This document shows positions 35,795 to 47,227 of a DNA stretch of 64,000 nt, in pieces. The notes beneath the pieces are model-generated. The model was not told the origin of the DNA, ran no database searches, and was given only the letters and a program-made list of their open reading frames with translations. The position numbers were made by a program, and so were the translations under genes. Origin of the DNA: Omphiscola glabra (Eukaryota; Mollusca; Gastropoda; Lymnaeidae); NCBI GenBank assembly GCA_964017045.1, contig OZ024794.1, positions 36,796,210-36,860,209 on the forward strand. The letters are read 5' to 3'. Position 1 is the stretch's first letter, and each line of letters opens with the position of its first letter.

Positions 35795-36490
35795 TTGATA
35801 TGTACTTGGACTAAGAGGAAGGCGGTAATATGTACATGGACTAAGAGGAGATTTTAATGTGTACATGGACTAAAAGGAAGGTGTTAATATGTACATGGAC
35901 TAAGAGGAAGGTGTTAATATGAACATGGACTAAGAGGAGATTTTAATGTTTACATGGACTAAGAGGAGATTTTAATGTGTACATGGACTAAGAGGAAGGT
36001 GTTAATATGTACATGGACCAAGAGTAGATTTAAATGAATACATGGACTAAGAGGAATTTGTTAATGTGTACATGCCTAAGAATAAGTTGTTAATATGTAT
36101 ATCGACTAAGAGGAAGTTGTTAATGTGTACGTTGACTTAAAGGAAGTTGTTGATGTGTACAAATACTATGAGGAAGTTGCTAACGTTTACATGGACTAAG
36201 ACAGTGGTTCTCAACCTTCCTAATGCCGCGACCCTTTAATACAGATCCTCATGTTGTGGCGACCCCCCCCCCCCCGGCCACAAAATTATTTTCGTTGCTA
36301 CTTCATAACTGTAGAGCATATGTGTTTTCCGATGGTCTTAGCCGACCCACAGGTTGAGAACCGCTGGACTAAAAGGAAGTTGTTGATGAGTACACAGACT
36401 ATCAAGGAGGTTGCTAATGTGACATAGACTATAAGGAAGTTGATAATGCGACATGGACTAAGAGGAGTCTGTTAATATGTACAGAGACTA
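35795..36490. repeat. 30-bp minisatellite, about 17 diverged copies, interrupted by a MITE
   Basis: TGTACATGGACTAAGAGGAA with (G/A)(G/T)TGTTAATA repeats at about 29-30 bp. A SPIN-like element occupies 36,202-36,366, and the array continues on both sides. Confidence 0.88.
36202..36366. mobile_element. SPIN-like hAT MITE, 165 bp, within the 30-bp array
   Basis: The left end is CAGTGGTTCTCAACCTTCCT, followed by AATGCCGCGACCCTTTAATA and ATTATTTTCGTTGCTACTTC. The right part is TATGTGTTTTCCGATGGTCT and ends CACAGGTTGAGAACCGCTG. From memory these blocks match non-autonomous SPIN (hAT) elements, a family known for horizontal transfer among tetrapods, a triatomine bug and a pond snail. The flanking 8-mers GACTAAGA (36194-36201) and GACTAAAA (36367-36374) agree at 7 of 8, as for a hAT target duplication, although the array itself also repeats this 8-mer. 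The usual AT-rich middle and part of the right end are deleted. A C run of 13-14 replaces part of the left arm. Confidence 0.8.
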
Positions 36491-36539
36491 AGAGGAAGCA
36501 GTGCTCAAATACATGTACTCATTCTGAAATAAATATAGA

Positions 36540-37380
36540 GGACAAGAGTAGTGAGTACCAGTTGGCATCGGCGTAGATTGGGGGGGGGGCGGCACTTTAT
36601 CTTCTCTTTATAAAAAGGACTGCATAGTTTATCGTGGAAAAGTGGGAGGCTGGACAAATATTGGCCCACCCCGGGCGTCAGTAGCCAAAGGGAGGTCACT
36701 GTCAGATAGACTGAAGAAAGCCACTGTCTGAAAATGTCGCATTGGAGAAGGCGTCGGTGGAGCCCGGTCGACTGTTGACGCTTTGTTTAAAGCGTCCGCA
36801 GTCCACTCTCCGTGGGTCAGGACGGCTTTGCTTCCACTCCGGAGGGTAAGTATTGCGTTACCACACCCCACCGCCCAAGGAGTCTTTCGGTCGGGACGTT
36901 AGTAGTGGCGGGACGAAACGGTTGCCTAGGAGCGGCTTTCTCACGGCCGCGTAGCTAAAATCATCGGCATGGGTTTTGGCCGCCACCCAAACCTCATATC
37001 CATCACCGGCAACTAGTAACCATTTTAGACGCTACTCCTGTTGCGTTGGGAGTCATGCGTTTTGGCCGGGGTTTTTGGCTTCGGGTGAACAAGTCACCCT
37101 ACTAGTCCGCCACGCCACGAAGAGGCAAACCCCATGTGGACGCCCCCAAGTCTCCTCGGGGACGTTGCCGCTTACGCAGCACGGAAAAGCCACTGTCAAA
37201 GAGATCGACTGTATTTATATTAGTCCATCTTCTGGCGTGTGTATAAGCATTGGAATAGCTATAGTTATTTTTGCAACCCACCTTTACACTAAAGAAACTT
37301 TGCAGTTGTCCGAAAATGTCACTCCTTAATATAAAGAAAAAAATCCCCCCCCCCCCCCCCCGTCCACGCAGATACATCTT
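36540..37380. other. GC-rich block, probably a mobile-element relic, unrecognised
   Basis: GC is well above that of the neighbours, with overlapping open frames of 80-117 codons on both strands (36629-36871 minus, 36976-37329 plus) and G or C runs at both limits (36,580 and about 37,346-37,361). None of the translations shows a motif I can name. 'cggcgtag' near 36,568 recalls the dispersed repeat at 56.7 kb. Confidence 0.3.
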
Positions 37381-38084
37381 TCATCTTTAGACAATGAATC
37401 GTACACATCCGTTGAATTGTTGAGTTTCATTCTAAATACAATCTAGGCTTTTCCTTGTCTCACTGGCTCAGGTTACATACCGCGTTTAAATGGCAGCTAC
37501 AGTGGGTTTGTTATGTAACCTTCTTTAATGTCTGGGGTAAGGAAAAGGGTGGCGGGACCGGGGGGGGGGGAGACAACGATGACTTTTATCCAGAGGAGTG
37601 AGCTAATGTTATACGGTCATGTATTGACGACTGTTATAATTTTATTTCTTTCCAAACATACGTGTAGCATCCCTCAATCTCCAGTCTATTTATAGTTATC
37701 ATTTCTTACACGCGCAAAAAAAGAAAAAGAACGAAAGAAAAGAGTTAAATCCCTTTGTTGATCACTCGTACGCAGTAGTCCCTGAAAGCGTATAAGAATA
37801 GAAACTACGTTTTAAAAGAAGATAGAACGCCAGCAAGAGATCTATTTGTGTCTAAAAATAGCCCATTGTTGAATAGTTTTTGAAAACAAGGGAAATTAAT
37901 GTGTGAGTTTTTGCCACAAAATGAGAGGCGATGTTTTTAATCTCCCTAGCTATTTTTGTACTTTTTTATTGCTAATATCCAGGGTTGTAACATGTTTTAT
38001 GTTTTCTACGAGAGTTGAGCTCAGTACAGGAATAGATAATATTGAACGCGGGAAACACACCATTCAGTCGGTTTGCATTTACTA
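37381..38084. other. Unique DNA, nothing recognised
   Basis: A G run at about 37,560-37,570. No coding signal apart from the frame that continues into the next array. Confidence 0.4.
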
Positions 38085-38640
38085 CACCATTTCTCACAAG
38101 AAACCATTACAACATATATTACAAGAGACCATTACACCACATCTTACAAGAGACCATTACACCATATCTTACAAGACACCATTGCACCATATCTTACAAG
38201 AGACTACAGCACCATATCTTACAAGACACCATTACACCATAAATCACAAGAGACTACAGCACCATATCTTACAAGACACCATTAAACCATATCTTACAAG
38301 ACACCATTACACCATATATCACAAGAGACCATTACAAGATATATCACAAGAGACTACAGCACCATATCTTACAAGAGACCATTACAAGATATATCACAAG
38401 AGACTACAGCACCATATCTTACAAGAGACCATTACACCATATATCACAAGAGACTACAGCACCATATCTCACAAGAGACCATTACACCATATATCACAAG
38501 AGACTACAGCACCATATCTTACAAGAGACCATTACACCATATATCACAATAGACTACATCACCATATCTTACAAGACACCATTACACCATATATCACAAG
38601 AGACTACAGCACCATATCTCACAAGAGACCACATTATTTC
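38085..38640. repeat. 25-bp minisatellite, about 22 copies
   Basis: ACCATATCTTACAAGAGACC and ATTAC, alternating with an ACTACAGC variant, repeat every 25 bp, with a tendency to a 50-bp dimer on the right side. The plus-strand 254-codon frame (37903-38667) is mostly this array. Confidence 0.92.
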
Positions 38641-39189
38641 AACTTACGAAATACCTTCCCAAAATAGAATATTTACATAAAAGACCTCATATGCGTCTTA
38701 TGTGTGGATATTTTTAGGGGTGAAAATAACACTCCTACACTGTTTGTGATTAGTCAAATTAGGCGTATTTTCGATTTCCCAAGAACCATCCCCGAGTTGC
38801 AGTTTCTTTTCTAAACTTCTCCAGCAGAAGCACAGGGGAAATTAAGCACGGGCCGATGCTGCTCTATTTGTGGACACACTCTTAGTTGAATCATGCAGCG
38901 TAGTGATTGAATGCTCATTAATTATGCAGGAATATTCTTTTTAGGTTTTATGGGAATAAAAAAATAATATAGTTTGGGTGACAAAGTCGGTCTTATGCAT
39001 AAACTGGTGGATTTCTTCTCTAGTTCATCTCTCGTTGCAAGACATTGTCAGTCGTTCTGAACAAAATGTCTTGTTACTATTAATAATAGCTATGAAATAA
39101 AGTTCACATAACCAGATGTTTTCTATACAGGTTTGTTGGTAAAGCCAGCGATTCAAAACTAGTTACAAATAGGTAAATTTCTCTTAGTC
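38641..39189. other. AT-rich DNA, nothing recognised
   Basis: No signal. Confidence 0.4.
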
Positions 39190-39325
39190 TCTCCTTCTCA
39201 AAACCACACTCTCTGCTTATCTTTCGAATGTTCATTCTCTCCTTCTCTATACCCTTCATTCTGATTATCTCTCGAATGTTCATTCTCTCCTTCTCTATAC
39301 CCTTCATTCTGATTATCTCTCACAT
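39190..39325. repeat. 48-bp tandem repeat, 2.5 copies
   Basis: TCGAATGTTCATTCTCTCCT, then TCTCTATACCCTTCATTCTG and ATTATCTC repeat. The start of a long pyrimidine-rich zone. Confidence 0.88.
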
Positions 39326-39539
39326 TGTCGCTCACTTTCTCTTTACCTATTTCAACATTCGCATTCTTCTTGCTGTCCTCTCAGATACTACATTGCAGCT
39401 TTTTATTTTAATTTAGTTTAATTTTTTACTGCTGTTAATTTCGCCAAAGAAGGCATTTTGCCGACATTATTTCTTCAGGTTTCCCTGTACTTTGTTTCTC
39501 TCATTCCCTTCTATATCAACATATCTACTTCTCTCTCAT

Positions 39540-40030
39540 ATCCTCACTCTCTCTTTCTCTCTGTCTCATTATCATCCTATCTACTTATCTCTGATATGCT
39601 CTTCAACTCTCTCTTTATCACCATATCTACTTATCTCTGACATGCTCTCCAACTCTCTCTTTGTAACCCTATCTACTTATCTCATATTCTCTCCCAATGT
39701 TTCTTTCTTCTTTCAAATATTATATTTTTCACATTTTCTCGCTTACTTTTATTAAACGCTCTCTTTAACTCTCTCTGACTCTCTCCCTGACTCTCTCTCT
39801 GACTCTCTCTCTGTCTCTCTCTCTCTCTGTCTCTGACTCTCTCTCTCTGACTCTCTCTCTGACTCTGTCTCTCTTTCTGACTCTCTCTCTCTCGGAATCT
39901 CTCTCTCTCTCTGACTCTCTCTCTCTGACTCTCTCTGACTCTCTCTTTCTCTCTCTGAGTCTCTCTGACTCTCTCTATGAATCCGACTCTCTCTCTCTGG
40001 CTCTCTCTCTCTCTGACTCTCTCTCTCTGG

Positions 40031-40062
<32 letters not shown>

Positions 40063-40185
40063 CTCTCTCTCTCTCTGACTCTCTCTCTTTCTCTCTGACT
40101 CTCTCTGACTCTGACTCTCTCTCTGACTCTCTCTCTCTCTGACTCTCTCTCTCTCTTACTCTGACTCTCTCTCTCTCTCTAACAC
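39540..40185. repeat. Pyrimidine-rich low-complexity tract, (CT)n with GACT interruptions
   Basis: Tandem copies (about 55-60 bp) of 'ctacttatctctgacatgctc' at 39,570-39,690 pass into about 430 bp of CTCTCTCTCTGACT. Almost all purines are on the minus strand, a composition able to form triplex (H-DNA). Confidence 0.9.
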
Positions 40186-40324
40186 ATTTGCTCTATCTTT
40201 ATGTTCCTCTTTTACAGGACTCACTCATTTCTATCTCTTCTCTTTTCCTTCCTCCTCCTCGCATATTTTTTGGTATAATTTAATCAATCAATCATTAATG
40301 AAAATAATTTGACTTGAGCTATGT

Positions 40325-40970
40325 TCAGTTAGTCATAAAATATAACAGTGCATTGCTGCACTAGGCACAACTAGATTTTTCAGTTAGTCATAAAATATAA
40401 CCGTGCATTGCTGCACTAGGCACAACTAGATTTTTCAGTTAGTCATAAAATATAACAGTGCATTGCTGCACTAGGCACAACTAGATTTTTCAGTTAGTCA
40501 TAAAATATAACAGTGCTTTGCTGCACTAGGCACAACTAGATTTTTCAGTTAGTCATAAAATATAACAGTGCTTTGCTGCACTAGGCACAACTAGATTTTT
40601 CAGTTAGTCATAAAATATAACAGTGCATTGCTGCACTAGGCACAACTAGATTTTTCAGTTAGTCATAAAATATAACAGTGCATTGCTGCACTAGGCACAA
40701 CTAGATTTTTCAGTTAGTCATAAAATATAACAGTGCATTGCTGCACTAGGCACAACTAGATTTTTCAGTAAGTCATAAAATATAACAGTGCATTGCTGCA
40801 CTAGGCACAACTAGATTTTTCAGTTAGTCATAAAATATAACAGTGCTTTGCTGCACTAGGCACAACTAGATTTTTCAGTTAGTCATAAAATATAACAGTG
40901 CTTTGCTGCACTAGGCACAACTAGATTTTTCAGTTAGTCATAACATATGAAAGTGCATTGCTGCACTAGA
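40325..40970. repeat. 55-bp minisatellite, about 12 copies, each with a hairpin
   Basis: CAGTTAGTCATAAAATATAA, then CAGTGCATTGCTGCACTAGG and CACAACTAGATTTTT repeat every 55 bp. AGTGCA-TTGC-TGCACT forms a 6-bp stem in most units; the CTTTG variant shortens it. Confidence 0.94.
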
Positions 40971-41759
40971 CGCCACTAAAGTAAATAGTTCACATGGCAG
41001 ATAATTTATGTTTGTCTTTTATTCCTTTTAAAAACTCATAGATGTTCTCCAAATATAACGCAGTACCCAGCCAATGCACGGAGCGAATGGACCATGGACT
41101 TTTGGAGAAATTAGTTTTTTCCAGAATGGTAAAATGGAGAATAGATAGTGAATGTTTAATTAGAGCATTTTATTAGAGAACAAATGGGATGAAGTAATTA
41201 TGTTAAAACAAGTGAGTACAGCAGAAATGAGTTGAAGTGTCTTGAGATTCCTTGTAGATAAAGTCTCCTCAAATTCAATAATGGCTGAAACATAATACGA
41301 CTCTCCATTTGTTTTCTGCGACGTGTAACAAAAATAACTTCGGAAGCTTAAGTTTCATACAATGGCTTGGATATATTGTCTTTAGGATCACAAGCCACTC
41401 GAGTGAGGTAAGGGTTATGAATGAAACATCTTCTGGTCAACATTTCAACTTGTGTTGCTGTACATTCAAATTTCAGTGACATCTTCTGGTCAACATTTCA
41501 ACTTGTGTTGCTGTACATTCAAATTTCAGTTTTAACTTTTTTTTTTTAAACGTTTATGTTAACATCGCTTTTGTTCGTGGGTGGCTTGCTGGGTGGCTAA
41601 ATCTTCGAACGGTTAATTGACCCACTTCCCGTCAAGCTATCCTAGTTTTTCATGATTTTCAAGAGGAATATAAAGGAAAATTCCTGAGAACTGCGCTACT
41701 GAGATTATTTTTAAAAAAGTATTTCATTGTGCTTTTCTGAAATAGCTGGTCAAATAAAT
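40971..41759. other. Unique DNA with a 53-bp duplication
   Basis: ACATCTTCTGGTCAACATTT starts at 41426 and 41479, an exact 53-bp tandem duplication. No coding signal. Confidence 0.6.
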
Positions 41760-41855
41760 CTGCGGTGTAAAAGCTGGTGGACATTAGAATCATAATATAG
41801 TTCAGGGGAGTGAAATTGGTATTTTTATAAAGTGAGTTACTTGTATGAATATATT
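41760..41855. repeat. Dispersed repeat, shared with 59,040-59,150
   Basis: CTGCGGTGTAAAAG, then AATATAGTTCAGGGG and ATTTTTATAAAGTG match the 59-kb copy in order and spacing, apart from an extra 20 bp or so there. Family unknown. Confidence 0.65.
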
Positions 41856-41880
41856 GACACATTTTCCCACCAATTGCTCG

Positions 41881-42530
41881 ATTATTATTATTATTATTAG
41901 GTGGTTTTATATAGCGCAGTACCCAGCCTAGGGCTAGGCTCACTGCGCTTTACATAAAAATTATCAATTTCAGAAACGTATACATTTAAAAACAACAATT
42001 GGTGAAAAGCTTGACCTCATCCACCGAAGTACCATCTACCCTAGTCCAGCCATGGACAGCACCCAGCAGGATCGAGCGTTGTTTATCAGTCAGAGCGGGT
42101 GAGAATGAGTCGGTATAGTTTAATTTGATGAGATGGGTCTTTTGGGCAGTTTTGAAGGCTGTGATGGTCGTTATATTGCGGATGTGTGATGGAAGAGAAT
42201 TCCATTGTTTTGGGGCACAGAAAGAGAAAAATCGTTCACCATATGTTCTACTTCGTGCTCTGGGAACAGAAAGAAAACGCGAGTCTGCGGGGGAACGAAG
42301 CTTTCGAAGGGGTAAATAGACAGTAAGAAGTTCAGTAAGATAGGAAGGATAGGAACGAGAGAAAAAGTTGTGACAGAGAACAGACAACTTGTAATCAATG
42401 CGTGACTGTATAGGGAGCCAATGAAGTGAGTGAAATAGTGGAGTGACGTGATCACGTTTTTTAGCCGTTAGTACTAACCTAGCAGCTGAGTTTTGAACTT
42501 TCTGCAGTTTTTAATGAAATGTTTTGGTGA
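41881..42530 (-). mobile_element. 5'-truncated LINE (L2/CR1-like), 3' end
   Basis: The minus strand encodes the C-terminus of an L2/CR1-type ORF2: LTVYLPLRKLRSPADSRFLS, RTYGERFFSFCAPKQWNSLP and ITAFKTAQKTHLIKL, with a stop near 42,000. A 3' UTR with nested hairpin follows (outer arms AGCGCAGT 41913-41920 and ACTGCGCT 41942-41949, inner AGCCTA/TAGGCT), then a (TAA)n tail. It is homologous to 13,497-14,190. The copy is truncated well inside the C-terminal part, so there is no RT. Confidence 0.87.
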
Positions 42531-42659
42531 GCTTTATATTACATCTTATCAAAGATTTAGAAGAAAAACTTAGTTTTTTCGTTTTTTTTCGTTTTTTTTT
42601 TGTTTAATTTATACATCAAATGATATGGCAAACTGAAATAATATAACGGTTGGAAAAAT

Positions 42660-43010
42660 ATTGTTTATGGAAAATAAATTAATAACAAGATTTTTATACG
42701 TTGACTTGATTAGGTATAAACCAAATTCACTATTTGACATAGTTGCAATGTCTTTTTCCCGTTTGTTGTTAAATTTTACTTCGTCCCACTTTCTTTCCGT
42801 TCTTCTGAGCTTTGTTTTGCCCAATCCTTTCTTAAAATTAATTTGAGGTAGAATACATATATATATATATATAATTTAAATTTAATTTACACTTATATGA
42901 AGTTGTTTTTTTGTTGTTGTACTGATGAAGGCATTTGACGAAAGATTTTTTCCTTTTTATTCTGTGTAACAGTTATTAAAGCTTAACCTATATACTACTT
43001 TGTCTATATT
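42660..43010 (+). mobile_element. Penelope-like element, 3' UTR fragment
   Basis: Aligns along its length with 56,094-56,440, the 3' end of the Penelope-like copy there: 'attaataacaagattt', then CAATGTCTTTTTCC, a (TA)n stretch, then GTTGTACTGATGAAGG. Only the last coding residues and the UTR are present. It carries CTGATGA (42922-42928) and GAAA (42940-42943). Confidence 0.75.
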
Positions 43011-43335
43011 ATGTTATTTACACAAATCTGTTGAGTCTCATTAATCTACACTTGTTAATACTTTTATATCAGACAACACTCTGCTTATTTGACGTATGTA
43101 ATAAGAAAAATATAATAATGAAGACGTCTTCTTTTACAAGAGCCATTAAACTGCGGGTGGAAAATTATTTGCTTTCAAAATGTGTTCCATTTTATTTCAG
43201 AGGCAATGTTTTTGTAATTATTTTAAATCTCGTTTACCTCTTGGAATATTTAGGAAAACATTTGTTAAGTAATATTAAGATGAAATCCTAATTAGAATGC
43301 ACTTGATAGGCATGTTTGTATATAAGAGCGAGCAC
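43011..43335. other. AT-rich DNA, nothing recognised
   Basis: An 86-codon plus frame (43031-43291) has no motif. Confidence 0.4.
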
Positions 43336-43339
43336 AGAG

Positions 43340-43520
43340 GTCAACTTGTGTATGTGTAAACAGAGCGGTAAATTTGTGTACGAGTAAAGAGAGCGCTCAA
43401 TGTGTGTATTTGTAAATAGAGCGGTCAATGTGTGTATGTGTAAACAGAGCAGTCAATGTGTGTATGTGTAAACAGAGTGGTCAATGTGTGTATGTGTAAA
43501 CAGAGCGGTCAATTTGTTTA
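43340..43520. repeat. 28-bp minisatellite, about 6 copies
   Basis: GTGTGTATGTGTAAACAGAG and CGGTCAAT repeat. Confidence 0.9.
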
Positions 43521-43680
43521 TGTGCTAATGTGCACATCTTCGGGGAACCAGTAGAATGCAGTTTGTTTCTTTATGTTTGCAGAAGATTTGGCCAAGCTTT
43601 TAGATTGGTTGTCGGCCATATTGAATATAATTTTAATTGTGTTTAGTATTTATGTTTCCGCCTAATCTGATAGTAAAAAA

Positions 43681-45494
43681 AATGATGTTATTAGTGAGCA
43701 GGCCGTGCAGTCTAAGCGTCTTGTGGTGACCCTTCCCTGGGTCAGACTTGTCATAAAAAGATGTTATTAGTGAGCTGGCCGTGCAGTCTAAGCGTCTTGT
43801 GTGACCCTTCCCTGGGTCAGACTTGTCATAAAAAGATGTTATTAGTGAGCTGGCCGTGCAGTCTAAGCGTCTTGTGGTGACCCTTCCCTGGGTCAGACTT
43901 GTCATAAAAAGATGTTATTAGTGAGCTGGCCGTGCAGTCTAAGCGTCTTGTGGTGACCCTTCTCTGGGTCAGACTTGTCATAAAAAGATGTTATTAGTGA
44001 GCTGGCCGTGCAGTCTAAGCGTCTTGTGGTGACCCTTCTCTGGGTCAGACTTGTCATAAAAAGATGTTATTAGTGAGCTGGCCGTGCAGTCTAAGCGTTT
44101 TGTGGTGACCCTTCTCTGGGTCAGACTTGTCATAAAAAGATGTTATTAGTGAGCTGGCCGTGCAGTCTAAGCTTCTTGTGGTGACCCTTCTCTGGGTCAG
44201 ACTTGTCATAAAAAGATGTTATTAGTGAGCTGGCCGTGCAGTCTAAGTGTTTGGTGTCACCCTTCTCTGGGTCAGACTTGTCATAAAAAGATGTTATTAG
44301 TGAGCTGGCCGTGCAGTCTAAGCTTCTTGTGGTGACCCTTCTCTGGGTCAGACTTGTCATAAAAAGATGTTATTAGTGAGCTGGCCGTGCAGTCTAAGCG
44401 TCTTGTGGTGACCCTTCTCTGTGTCAGACTTGTCATAAAAAGATGTTATTAGTGAGATGGCCGTGCAGTCTAAGCGTTTTGTGGTGACCCTTCTCTGGGT
44501 CAGACTTGTCATAAAAAGATGTTATTAGTGAGATGGCCGTGCAGTCTAAGCGTTTTGTGTGACCCTTCTCTGGGTCAGACTTGTCATAAAAAGATGTTAT
44601 TAGTGAGATGGCCGTGCAGTCTAAGCGTCTTGTGTGACCCTTCTCTGGGTCAGACTTGTCATAAAAAGATGTTATTAGTAAGCTGGCCGTGCAGTCTAAG
44701 CGTCTTGTGTGACCCTTCTCTGGGTCAGACTTGTCATAAAAAGATGTTATTAGTGAGATGGCCGTGCAGTCTAAGCGTCTTGTGGTGACCCTTCTCTGGG
44801 TCAGACTTGTCATAAAAAGATGTTATTAGTGAGATGGCCGTGCAGTCTAAGCTTCTTGTGGTGACCCTTCTCTGGGTCAGACTTGTCATAAAAAGATGTT
44901 ATTAGTGAGATGGCCGTGCAGTCTAAGCGTATTGTGTGACCCTCCTCTGGGTCAGACTTGTCATAAAAAGATGTTATTAGTGAGCTGGCCGTGCAGTTTA
45001 AGCGTCTTGTGTGACCCTTCTCTGTGTCAGACTTGTCATAAAAAGATGTTATTAGTGAGATGGCCGTGCAGTCTAAGCGTCTTGTGGTGACCCTTCTCTG
45101 GGTCAGACTTGTCATAAAAAGATGTTATTAGTGAGCTGGCCGTGCAGTCTAAGCGTCTTGTGTGACCCTTCTCTGGGTCAGACTTGTCATAAAAAGATGT
45201 TATTAGTGAGATGGCCGTGCAGTCTAAGCGTCTTGTGTGACCCTTCTCTGGGTCAGACTTGTCATAAAAAGATGTTATTAGTGAGATGGCCGTGCAGTCT
45301 AAGCGTCTTGTGGTGACCCTTCTCTGGGTCAGACTTGTCATAAAAAGATGTTATTAGTGAGCTGGCCGTGCAGTCTAAGCGTCTTGTGGTGACCCTTCTC
45401 TGGGTCAGACTTGTCATAAAAAGATGTTATTAGTGAGCTGGCCGTGCAGTCTAAGCGTCTTGTGGTGACCCTTCTCTGGGTCAGACTTGTCATT
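43681..45494. repeat. 75/76-bp minisatellite, about 24 copies
   Basis: GATGTTATTAGTGAGCTGGC, then CGTGCAGTCTAAGCGTCTTG and (T)GGTGACCCTTCTCTGGGTC repeat. Two length forms exist: TGTGGTGACC (76 bp) and TGTGTGACC (75 bp). Runs of the 75-bp form keep the same reading frame and explain minus-strand frames up to 126 codons. CCCTGGG marks the left copies and CTCTGGG the rest. Confidence 0.95.
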
Positions 45495-45559
45495 CTGGGT
45501 CTCAGAAAATGTTTAAAAATAATTTTAGGTGAGAAATGGAAATGATAATAAATCCATGT

Positions 45560-45885
45560 ATGATGGGGATTCTCTCAATCGTGATAAATATATTCATCTT
45601 GATAAAGATATCTATGTTGGTAAATCTCTCTATCATAGTAAATCTAATTATTGTGGTAAATATATCTATCGCGATAAATATTTCTATCTTTATAAATATG
45701 TGTATAGATTTAAATTTATGTATCGCTATAAGCTTATATTATAGAGTGGTAAATCTATCTAATGTGGTAAATCTATCTAATGTGATAAATCTATCTAATG
45801 TGGTAAATCTATCTAATGTGGTAAATCTATCTAATGTGGTAAATCTATCTGGTGTAATAAATATATATATCGTGTAATCTATCTA
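45560..45885. repeat. 18-bp repeat, diverged left part and clean right part
   Basis: AATCTATCTAATGTGGTA is repeated cleanly at about 45,748-45,850. The left part has the same 18-bp rhythm (GATAAATAT..., GGTAAATCT...) with many changes. Confidence 0.85.
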
Positions 45886-47038
45886 TAGTATCGAGTCAGT
45901 AAGGTGGCGGTGACTGGTCTTTTTGAAACACTAACTTTATAGTTATCATGATACCCCACACCACCGATATCAGAGTAATACTTTGTACCCCACACCACTG
46001 ATATCATAGTTATTATTTATAACCAGACCTACTTCCTTAGGAGTTATCATTCATAACGCATTCAAATGCTAAGAGTTATCCTTTATATCTCCCACCACTG
46101 CCATAAGAGTGGCCTACTTTTCCCCCGCCCCTGCATTTGTTTCAGGACAAGAGATGGGATTGACGGGTCACTAAGAAATATGTCATTCTGCCATTCCTGG
46201 ACAAGTAGGGCGCCAGGGGGACGACATCACAGCTAAATGGGGGAGGAATTTCGTATAAAATTAAGGTTCCCCTGGGTCATAGTCGTCAAATGATAGCCGC
46301 TTGATTGAACCATCTCAGGCATTTTAGTCATACAATTAGGTCGTTTAGTTTTTTTATGTCGCCCACCCGTCTGAAGCTAAAATGTTTCCAGGTGGCGCCA
46401 CCTTGTATTACCGACAAGTTTTGGAGATTTTAGTGGTTCACAATTTTATATCACAAAAATTTCACAAAGACGCCGTATATCAAAAATGTGTTAAACGCCT
46501 TTGTCTGGGAAATACAGCAAATAATGTAGTGTTAAGTGAGTTATGACTTCGTTAAGACTCAAAGTCTTTTTTTTAATCCTACGTCTTATTTACCCCCCCC
46601 CCTTTCACCCCCAACCGGTTGCCTTTGTAGATTCTTTTACCTACAATACCACAGTTTTCTACTTTGTTGGTGCCACTACACCTTTGAAAACATTCATCAA
46701 GTAGTGGCGTCCCACAACTGGGGCCAGCACCCCGGGAGCCATTTTCAGAGGGTGCCAAAATTTTGAACCAACAGCACTGCCCACAAACAGGATTCATAAT
46801 AGAAACAAACGGTTGTTGGGAAGTTAATGGAATGCCAATCACTGTAAATAATATTTAAAATATAGAATATAAGGTGGAAAAATTAGATAAAAATGAACAT
46901 TCTTTAAAAAATTCAAATGTTTGAAGTTCTTAAGCGACATATTCTCAGACAACCACGAGTTGGTTGCGACCCACAGGTTCAGAGATAATGCTCTAATACG
47001 TATCCTACACTAGTGCAATACATCATAAAATATCATCA
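45886..47038. other. Unique DNA with minor duplications
   Basis: Diverged copies of 'accccacaccactgatatca' lie at 45,953-46,010. A C run lies near 46,592-46,601. GCGACCCACAGGTT at 46,966-46,979 matches the right end of SPIN-type elements but no partner end was found. Confidence 0.45.
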
Positions 47039-47227
47039 TCATGTCCCGTAGTCTTTCGACCGTTGGGGCGCCACAGATGACATAAAAACTATACTTCTCC
47101 ATTCCTCTCGGTCTCCTGCCCTATGCACAGCATCGCCTAGTTGTAATCTCGTCCATTCTTTGATGTTATCTTCCCATCTTTTTCTCTGTCTTCCTCTTCT
47201 TCTTCCTCCTCTAGTTGTGCCCTGCAA
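47039..47227 (-). pseudogene. LINE ORF2 C-terminal fragment
   Basis: The minus strand encodes GRRRGRQRKRWEDNIKEWTR and then DAVHRAGDREEWRSIV, ending SSVAPQRSKDYGT and a stop. This is the typical C-terminal tail of a group of non-LTR retrotransposon ORF2 proteins. About 62 codons remain, without a zinc finger or RT. It is a different LINE group from those at 13.5, 17 and 41.9 kb. Confidence 0.85.

Noticed and set aside
36976..37329. 117-codon frame in the GC-rich block as a host gene
   Set aside because: An overlapping antisense frame is also open, there is no motif, and the block has repeat-like features (C and G runs, GGCGTAG).
41056..41075. CGCAGTACCCAGCC as another copy of the LINE 3' UTR hairpin
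   Set aside because: Only 14 bases match and the complementary arm is missing.
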